A stretch of DNA of 64,000 bases from Anaeramoeba flamelloides. Lineage: Eukaryota > Metamonada > Anaeramoebidae. The DNA lies in the NCBI GenBank assembly GCA_027625915.1, contig JANTQA010000029.1, positions 4,898,001 to 4,962,000 on the forward strand, written 5' to 3'. The position numbers and the translations under genes were made by a program. Below are positions 55,491-64,000 of this stretch, piece by piece. Position 1 is the stretch's first letter. The number at the start of each line of letters is the position of its first letter. The notes beneath the pieces are model-generated. The model was not told where the DNA came from. It saw only the letters and a program-made list of their open reading frames with translations, and did no database searches.

Positions 55491-57967
55491 TTATTCACGA
55501 CTCTCAGAGCCGGGCACTAGGTGTTTGGATTCATATATTTTTTACCATTTTAAGTATTTTTAGTTTACAATTTATTTTTATTATTATTTCTTTATTACCT
55601 TAAGTTTTCAAACCATAAGAGATTACCTGGAAAATTCCCCACAAGAGCAATAAATTTCATAATTTTTATTTGTCAAAATTATGATCTTTTTATTTTACAA
55701 TCAATTGTAATTGCAATTAGAATATCCATCAGTATTTATATAGCAATTAATTTGGTTGCTTCTTTCATTTTTTTTTTAATTGTCAATAATAATATGTTAA
55801 TAATTAAAAATAAGATGAATTGAAAAATTATTATTTTTTTTATAAAAAAATAGATAAGCTAAATTTCAAAAAATATGGGCAGATTTTTCATCCTAAAAAA
55901 ATTTGTTTAATTGTTTTTTAATTTGAATAATAATGTATTTTACTAAAGTTTTTCGAGATAATAACCAAAATAGATTAATAATTAAAAATATAGTGTAATC
56001 TTTTTATTTTTTGAAAGGCAAATAAAAAAAGAAAAAAATATTAAAAAAAAAGTTTGCCCCCAATTTTGAAATTTGGCTTAAATAAATATGGATACCTCAG
56101 AAAATATCATGAAGTTTCGAGTTATTTCTTCTGGTTACAATTTCAATGGATTTGAATAAATTCTAATTTTTTTGTCTTATTTATTTTGATTTGAACAACC
56201 TTTTTTTATTTATAATCAATAATTCAAAAGAAATTTCTACACATTGAACACTAAAAAAAAGCCACATTTTTCTTTTAAAGATTACCATACCCCACACTAA
56301 AACAAAAAAACAGAAATTTGAAAAAAAATAAAAAAAAAAATAAAGAAACTAATATAAAGTTTAAATTTAAATTTTTTATTTTCAACTATCCTCATATAAA
56401 GAGATACTATAAACTATATTTCGAAAATTGATATTCATCTTAAATTACACATTGAAAAAAAAAAAAAAAAAAAAATACAAACCAAGTATTCAATAACAAC
56501 CACTTATTAAAATTCTCTTAATAATTAACCTTTAAATTATTCCAAATATATAAAAACTTGATATTGTAAAAATAAAAAAAATAAAACCAAAACATCAAAA
56601 AGAAAAAATAAAACATAATTTTTGAAATTTGCCTTATCGATTTTTTATTATTTACGTTTCACCGGGGAAAACAACAATGAACATTTTTTGATAATTATTT
56701 TCCTTTTAAAAGATATTCCGAAATCCCAATTTTCTTAATATTTATTGGTCTTATATAAGATATTTTTTTTTTTTTCAACTTGATCTTTTACGAAAAAAAA
56801 GGAAAAAAATAAAAATTATACAAAATAATAAAAAAGAACAATTTTTACTTTTCAAAATACAAAGTACCCAAAAAAAAAAAAAAAAAGAAAAAAGATCAAA
56901 AACAAAAAAAAAGTGAAAAAAGGAAAATCAAAAGAAGGGCAAAAAAACCAATTTTCCTTACTTTAATAAAATATCATTTAAATGGACCTATTTATTAATT
57001 TTGAAAATAGAATTTTGGAAAATCCCATTTAGAGTTTTAAAAAAAAACAAGAAGAATCATAAACAAACAGCTCTACATTTAACAGTTTTATGAACGATTT
57101 TAAATTATTTTTTTTAAAATTCATTAATAGTATTTTTAAATGATTATTTATTTTAATAAATGATAATCCCAATCAACATGAACATCAAGTTGCTACACCC
57201 ACTCAAATGGATGAGTAGATCGAAATGTTTGACTTTTTTTTTTAATTTTTTTTGTGAGAAAATGAGTAATAAATCCAAAAAAAAAAAAATAAAGGAAAAA
57301 ATATTTCTGCATGATAAACACCTATTCACTCTTAGGAATAATTTAATAACAAATAATTTTGTTACATTTTTCATTATCACAACAATTTTCAATCAAATTA
57401 GTAAATAAAAGAACCATGAATCGAGTCAAAACATTTTTGTAGATCCTTTATCCCTATAAAAATAATAATTTTTTTGTTTATTTTGTTATTATTTTTCTAG
57501 ATTTTTTGAATAAATCTAAAACTTCAATTCTCTATCTAATTATTGTTTAAAAACCAATTCATTTTATGAAACTCAATTCTAAGAATCTTGTATTCCCAAA
57601 TATAATAATTAATAAAAAAATATTTGTTATCGACAAAATTAATTTTTATATTCAATTGATTAATTATTTAAATATTCCTGTTTTGAGTAAATTGGCTCAT
57701 TAATGGGAAATAAAAAAATAAAAGAAAGGTGGAGAAGAATAAAAAAAAAAATGTAAAAATTTATTAAATTATTTTAAAAATTTTGATGTAAAACATTAAA
57801 TATATATAAAAATTATGATAATATAAATACGTGGTTTGTAAAGATTCATTTATTAATTTTAAGAATTATAATTAATAAATATTTTTTTATTTCTTTTAAA
57901 GAATATTTGTTCATTTTTGGAATTGATATTTTGAATTTTTTTTAATATTATCTTGATCACTCAAATG

Positions 57968-60900
57968 TTAATTCTTATTCCCATTTTCATCATCATCACC
58001 ATTACCACCATTATTTATCAATTTTTTATCTTGGATATTATTCTTTAATTCGTTTTCGTTTTCGTTATCATTATCATTACCTTTTTCTATTTCTTTTTCC
58101 TTTTCCTTTTCCTCTTCCTTTTCTACTTCTTTTTCTCCTTCTTTTTCTTTTTCTTTTTCTTTTATATCAAGATTTGTTTTCGGAAAATTTATTTTATCCA
58201 TTGTTATTTTAATTTCATTTTTGTTATTTGTTTCATCATCGTTAGCTTTGATAACCTCAGACACATTATTATCATCAAATGCTTCAATTTTTTTATCTTG
58301 AATCTTATTCTTAAATTCATTTTCTTTTTCGTTTTCGTTATCCTTTTCTATTTCTTTTTCCTTTTCCCCTTCTACTTCCTTTTCCCTTTCTTCCTCTTTT
58401 TCTTTTCCTTTTTCATCAAGATTTGTTTTCGGAAAATTTAATTGACCTATTGTTGTTTTAATATTATTATCATTATTATACCCATTCTTATTAATTTCTA
58501 TTTCATCATCATCACCATCACCACCATTATTTATCAATTTTTTATCTTGGATATTATTCTTTAATTCTTTTTCGTTTTCGTTTTCGTTTTCGTTTTTGTT
58601 TTCTTTTTCATTTATTATCTCTTTTTCATTTTCCTTTCCCTTTTCTACTTCTTTCTCTTTTTCTTCCCCTTCTTTCAATTCCCCCCTTTCATCAAGATTT
58701 GTTTTTGGAAATTTTAACTGATCCATTGTTATTTTAATTTTGTTTCTGTTTTTTGTTTCGTCATCATTACCATTTTCAAATAAAGTCTTGTTTATTGATT
58801 GCTCTTTTTCTTCTTCCTTTTTTTCTTTTATATCAACATTTAATTTTGGAAAATTAATTTTATTCATTTTTGAAGTAAGGCTATTTTCTTCATTGCTTTC
58901 ATGCACTTCTTGGTTTACCTGAAGTGCCGAAAGTAAATTACTACTGGCAGAATAGGTGATGGTTTTTTTTTTTTTTTTTTTTTAATCGAACTAAACAATA
59001 AAGATTTTGAAACGATCTCTTTTAATTTATTTGGATTATTTTTTTGATCAATTTCTGATTTTGCTTTGATTTTAATTGGTGTTTTTTGCCAAATATTTTC
59101 TTCGCCTTCGATTTGGAAAGTACTTACAAATTCTTTTTGAAAATCAAACTTTTCATCTAATTTTTTAAAAGTTGAATTTCTTTCCTCGCCTTCATTATTA
59201 CCACTATTTTCGCCATTATTATTATTGTTATTATTGTTATTATTATTATTATGATTATTATTTTTAATATGATTAATATTATGAGTACTATTGCTATTAT
59301 TCTTGTTAACATTCTCTTTTTTTTTATCATTTTTAAATTCACTTTTTGGTTTTTTTATTTTATTTGATATTAATTTTAATATTTTCCTTTTTGCTACCTT
59401 TTTTTTTGGCGGCTGTGGCTGTGGATGTGGATTATTTATTGAATTTTCAAATTCAATTTTCGCCATTTCTTCTTGCTCAATTTGCTTTCTTTTTCTTTTC
59501 ATTTCTTCTTTCCATTCCTTTTCAAATTTTTTTCTTAGTTGTTTGGTACTTTTTTTATTATTTTTTGCTAAAGAATAAGTTGCCTTTTTTTTGTCAATAT
59601 TATCATAGGAGGAAGATTTTGTAATTATTTGATCTTGAATGGACTTAGAATTTGGATTATTATCATTTAAATTTGGATTATATATAGATTTTCTTTTTGG
59701 CTTTTTTTTCATTTTTCTTGTTTTGAGTGGTGTAGTTTTAAAATCAGAATAGCTTTTAGAAAATTTTTTTTTGATTTTTTCTTGTTTTCTGTTCCTCACC
59801 AATTGTTTTTGATCGTTTGCCTTTTTGCTGTTTAAATTTAAATAATTTTTTTTTTTTTTTTGGTTAATTTTTTTTTGATAATGTAAATTTAAATTAGTTT
59901 TTTTGATTATTTCAATTTTTTGTTTAAATAATTTTTCCTTTTCTAATTTTTTATATTTTTTTGTTAAAATTGGATCCTTTATTAAACTAAATTCAAAATC
60001 TTCAATTATTTGATTATTATTAGAGACATTTTTATTATGTTTTTTTGGTTTATTTTTTAATTCCCCAATCCATGAATTGGAATCAGCTAAATCTAATAAT
60101 TTTATTTGCTTAGCATTATGATCAGAATCTTTTTGATTATCATCAATACACATTGATATTTCATTTTTATTAAAAAATTTGACTTGAGAGTCAATTTGGA
60201 TTAATTTATCATAAATTTTGTAAATTTTATTATTATTATGATTATTATGATCATTGTTATCATTATTTTTAAGATCTTTAATTATTGAATCACCTTTCAC
60301 TTCACCGGTTTCAAAATCTATTAAATAGTTTTGTAATTTTTTTTGAATGGTAGATTTATTATCTTTTTTTTTAATAGGACCATTCTTTAAATTTAAATAT
60401 AAATAACAAAGATTAAATATTTGGGAATTATTTTTCAATTCAAGATTTTTATTATTATTTCCATTTCCCTTTCCATTTTCATTATTATTTCCATTTCCAT
60501 TTCCATTTCCATTTCCATTTCCATTACCGTTCCCGTTCCCGTTTCTATCTCTATTTCCGTTTTTATTTTTATTATGTTTTTTTTTATCCAATTTTAACCA
60601 AATTCTCCATAAAAAGGCAGCAACATCATTTTCATTACCAACAGTGGAAAATAATATAAAAAGAGAATTATAATTATTAATATATTCAAAAGATTTTCTT
60701 GCAATTGAAAATTTTCCATTTTTCGTTGATTGCTCTCCTAATAAATTAAATAGTTTCCAAAATTTAGAATTTATGATTTTTTTTTTCCCAAATAATGAAT
60801 GTTCCATAGTTAATAACTGATAACCAATTTCAAATTTTTTTGCATTTATTGAAAATTTTAATCTTTCTTGGATCGGAATGTTTTCGATATTACAAGAAAT

Positions 60901-62886
60901 TACTAGGGCTAAATTACTCAATCCCTTTTCATCCAACAATTTTAATAATTTTGTACTAATTCTTGATGTATTATATATTTTTATTAATAACTCAATTAAT
61001 TTTGAAAATTTTGAATTATTAATTTTTTCTAAAATTGTGATTTGTTCTTTGGGTAACGAAAGAAACCCATTGAGTATCGGTTCAAAAATATTTACACTTT
61101 GTGAAAAAATTGTTAAATGCTTTCTTTTATTTTGATAATTAAAAATAATCCGATCTAATAAAATTGTTTGAATATTAACTTGCTCAATGTTTAATGTTGT
61201 AAGAAAATTTGTTTTTTCAACCAGTTCATTATTGTGTAATGACCCATCCACTTTATCAAGAGTGATATATTCTAAAGTTGTATTAGTATTAAATATTAAT
61301 GACCAACTTAACCAAAAACAAGAAATAAATGGTAAATTTTGATTAATTAATGTTGAATTTTTTTTTTTGATTACTTTACATATAAGAAATTTTTTATTTG
61401 TAATAATAATTCTTTTTGTTGTTAAAATTGAGACATAATAAATTGATAATGTGGTATTAAACTGTGGCTTTATTTCAAGAATTATTTCATTTTCTAATAG
61501 ACTGAAACTATTTATTAAATTTATTTTTTTTGGATTTTGATTATTATTATTATTATTATCATTGATTTCTTTTTCATTATCATGACTATTCTGTTGTTCG
61601 TTGTTAATGAAAATATTATAATCATTTGGCGTATCAAAATAATAAAAATTTTTAGAAAATAATAATTTGTGATCATTATGATCATTAAAAATAATTATGT
61701 TTCTAGTTTTAAATGGTATTGTAAAAATTTTAAAAATTGGGTTAATTAATTCGTGTTTTTCCTTTTCAATATAATTTAATTTGCTTTGAATAATTTCATA
61801 TCTAATTAAATTTAAACCATTTAAGGTCAAAACAAATAATTCGTTTTTAATAAAAACTGCATCAAGACAATTTTCAATAAAACAACTTTCTGTTAAATTT
61901 AATAAAATTGTTAGATGTTGATTTTGTTTTTTGAAATATGGGTTAATAGAAATAATTAAAAAACAATCATTTTGTTTAGAATATAAAAATTTGATAATTT
62001 TTCTATTTTGTAGTTTTTGAAGAATTATTTTTGGAAATATTAAATATTTTTTCTTTTTATTTAAATTAATTAAATAATTATGGATTTCTGTTTGATTATT
62101 TGTTAGAAAATAAATGTTTGGATTAAATTCTTGCTTTGGATTTAAATACTCATTTGCCAACAGTGGGTTTGGTTGGGTTACCTTTGGTTGTAATAATTTT
62201 GGATAAAGTTGATGAATGATTTTATAGATTGAAATTGATTTTTTATAATCAGTTTTGGAAAACCGTGAAACTAATATATAATTTTGATAAGAATGAATAT
62301 TTAAGGAAATTGGTTTATTATTAGAATTATTCGACAACCCACAATTTGAAAAATAACCGTCACAAAATTTGATTTGTTTATTTGGTATGTTTGCACTATT
62401 TAATTTTAATTTTTTTTTATTATTATATTTAAGTAAACATGATGTTATTATAAATTATTAATATATATATATATATATATATATATGACGTGTTTATGTA
62501 CGATTACATATTCGTCTAACGTTATAAAAAAAAAAAAATAATTACTTTATTGGAAAAATCATTCCATTTTCAAATAATAAAAAGATTGTATCAAGGTCAG
62601 AATGAAAATCAATATCAACAATATTTTTATGATTTTTAATTTGGTATTTGAATATTAATTTCGGGGCGCTTGGATTTTGTATATTCCAAAAGTAAAGATA
62701 ACCATTTTTTCCACCAAGTATTAATAAATTGGGAGTGCGAATTGAAAATTTTGCTTTTAATATTATTGCCATTTTATGTGATACTGGTTTTTGTGTATTG
62801 CTATGATTTTTAGATCTAGATATAATGCAATTTAATTTGCTTATTACTTCTTTGGTCTGTAAAGAAATTAATCTATTTGTTTTCAT
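57968..62886 (-). CDS. Coatomer-like coat protein, probable TSET subunit TTRAY1/TWD40-1
   Basis: Exon 1 (62886-62546) and exon 2 (62395 downwards) join in phase across a 150-base GT-AG intron. The N-terminus has a WD-like repeat (LLILGGKNGYLYFWNI). The middle resembles plant TWD40-1/TTRAY1: YVSILTTKRIIITN, LPFISCFWLSWSLIFNTNT and IFEPILNGFLSLP. An alpha-solenoid follows, with KLLDEKGLSNLALVIS, then KFSIARKSFEYINNYNSLF. In plants and Dictyostelium TSET is a coat acting in plasma-membrane endocytosis. About 1,600 bases of Lys/Asn-rich tail follow. At a run of about 21 A (58963-58983) the frame changes. The adjoining frame continues without ATG through a highly charged region with four copies of FPK[TL]N[LV]D spaced 80-100 residues apart, to the stop at 57968. 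It is unclear whether that repeat region belongs to the same protein. Other COPI-like proteins are possible alternatives. Confidence 0.58.
62459..62486. repeat. AT dinucleotide microsatellite in an intron
   Basis: About 14 AT units within the short intron of the coat-protein gene. Confidence 0.9.
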
Positions 62887-64000
62887 CAAGATATTAATAT
62901 TTTTTAAAAATAAATGTTAATGTATATATGAAATTTTAATTTTGAATAAGATTTTTAAATAAAAACAGTGAATTTTTGGAATTTTTTTAAATCTGAAAAA
63001 AAATGTTTTTTTTTTTTCAAATTTTGAACATGTTTGAAATCACAGAAACAATTTGACACCTTTTTTTCAACATAGTATTTTTGAAAAGTATCAGATTAGT
63101 TTTTATTAATGAAATAATGATGATTTGGAAATGTTAGTTAAGATTATATGAGATTTTTCAGAAAAACAAACTCATATTTTTTTTGAGTGTTTTTCATTCT
63201 TATAAACATTATACTCAATTTTTCCCATTGAAAAATTATGTATGCGATTTGGCTTGTTGTGGTTTCTGTGGGTTCTGTGACTTTTTTTTCTGAAAAATTC
63301 GGTTATTCTTGTTCTGTTTTTGTAATAGTCTCTTTTTTCAGGTTTCAAAGTAACAAAAATGAAATAATTGTAATTAAAGAATTGATAAGGATGAGTGATT
63401 AAATGATCAAATTTTAATTACCTTATCTTTCTATTGAGAGACGAAATAAACAATTATTTTATTTTGAAAAAAAATCATATTTTTGTTGATCGATAATAAC
63501 TCGTTCAAAAATTGAAAAACAGTTTTTGCTCAGAGAAAAAAGAAAATTCGAAAACACAATCAACTTTTCGGAAAATTAAAAATCAAGCCATCACTTAAAA
63601 AAAAAAGTAATGAAAGAAGATCAATCTATTGAACTTTTAGTGAGGTTATATAAAATAAAAAATTCTTTGAAAAAAAATCAATAGAAAATTAATTGTCTTT
63701 TCTTTTTTTTTTTATTAAAAAAACCAAATGAAATATTAAATCAGGGATTATATTTAGTTGGTATTATTATTTGTGTTTGAGTACTTATTTTAAAATCCAT
63801 GAATCAAACAAATCCCTTAAGAATAGAAAATTGTTTAAGAATATAATTTCAGATTAATTATCAAATATTAGTATAATTTAAGGATTACAATCCCTGGAAT
63901 TTGAAAAAAGATTATCTTTTATTGGGATGTGGTTGCTTGTTATTTTGGTTCTTAGCTGATCGATCTCAGGCTTGGTATTAATTTTAATTATTGGTTAAAA
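62887..64000. other. Non-coding right end of the window
   Basis: This is upstream of the coat-protein gene. No gene, RNA or clear repeat is visible. It could hold further 5' exons of that gene, since the propeller visible downstream seems shorter than in plant relatives, but I could not identify any. Confidence 0.4.

Larger units (their letters stand above)
52928..57967. other. Non-coding region with scattered repeats
   Basis: No supportable gene. An 88-codon frame at 53551-53817 begins without an ATG and has no recognisable domain. The stretch 54280-54640 is richer in G/C than its surroundings and includes the small palindrome GTCCCTTTAAGGGGAC (54271-54286), but no RNA gene can be identified. 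MITE copy 5 and the compact retroelement are listed separately. Confidence 0.45.

Noticed and set aside
1-64000. tRNA, rRNA, spliceosomal RNA genes and CRISPR arrays
   Set aside because: No GGTTCGA-type B box in a tRNA context, no conserved rRNA or snRNA words, and no regularly spaced repeats with unique spacers were seen.

Overview
This window comes from a very AT-rich nuclear genome of a unicellular eukaryote. Coding blocks stand out as islands of richer base composition and ordinary codon use between long A/T-tract DNA. Introns are GT-AG, proteins carry long Lys, Asn and Glu runs, and the genes are typical of a free-living amoeboid or flagellate protist (WASH complex, a probable TSET/coatomer-like coat subunit, an ARF GTPase, linker histone, Rxt3, UTP11). 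The low-complexity style resembles Anaeramoeba (Metamonada) or some Amoebozoa. That placement is inference; no marker RNA gene is present.

Layout from left to right: 1-3.5 kb is non-coding with a long fold-back repeat. At 3.5-4.9 kb (+) lies an Rxt3-family histone-deacetylase-complex subunit. At 11.1-12.2 kb (+) is an unrecognised basic protein. At 13.5 kb is the 3' end of a LINE. At 14.7-26.8 kb (+) is a complete strumpellin gene (WASHC5, about 1146 aa in three exons), whose second intron is 8.56 kb and holds an antisense DDE transposase, tandem repeats and an array of palindromic modules. At 31.67-35.00 kb is a hAT transposon with recognisable terminal repeats and target duplication. At 35.05-35.25 kb a palindromic MITE abuts the start codon of a linker-histone-like gene (35.25-35.77, +). 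At 39.2-40.1 kb (-) is UTP11. At 42.9-48.4 kb (+) is a six-exon ARF-family GTPase whose last intron is 4.3 kb and full of repeats. At 52.0-52.9 kb (-) is an unrecognised gene broken by a poly(A) tract. At 58.0-62.9 kb (-) is a large beta-propeller/alpha-solenoid protein resembling the TSET subunit TTRAY1/TWD40-1.

Functionally, strumpellin (actin nucleation on endosomes), the ARF GTPase (coat recruitment) and the probable TTRAY protein (endocytic coat) all serve membrane traffic. Rxt3 and the linker histone serve chromatin, and UTP11 serves ribosome biogenesis. Nothing suggests operonic linkage.

The most unusual content is in the repeats. Arrays of two kinds of near-perfect hairpin modules, joined by GGCACTCTACG-like spacers, occur in about seven clusters. 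At 22.7-23.1 kb such an array interrupts a LINE 3' end. At 47.1-47.9 kb it lies inside a short retroelement that has a clear 15-bp target duplication. Several other fold-back, MITE and dispersed repeat families can be aligned by eye within the window. Many frame breaks, in host genes and transposons alike, fall in A homopolymers, which could be assembly error, transcriptional slippage or real decay.
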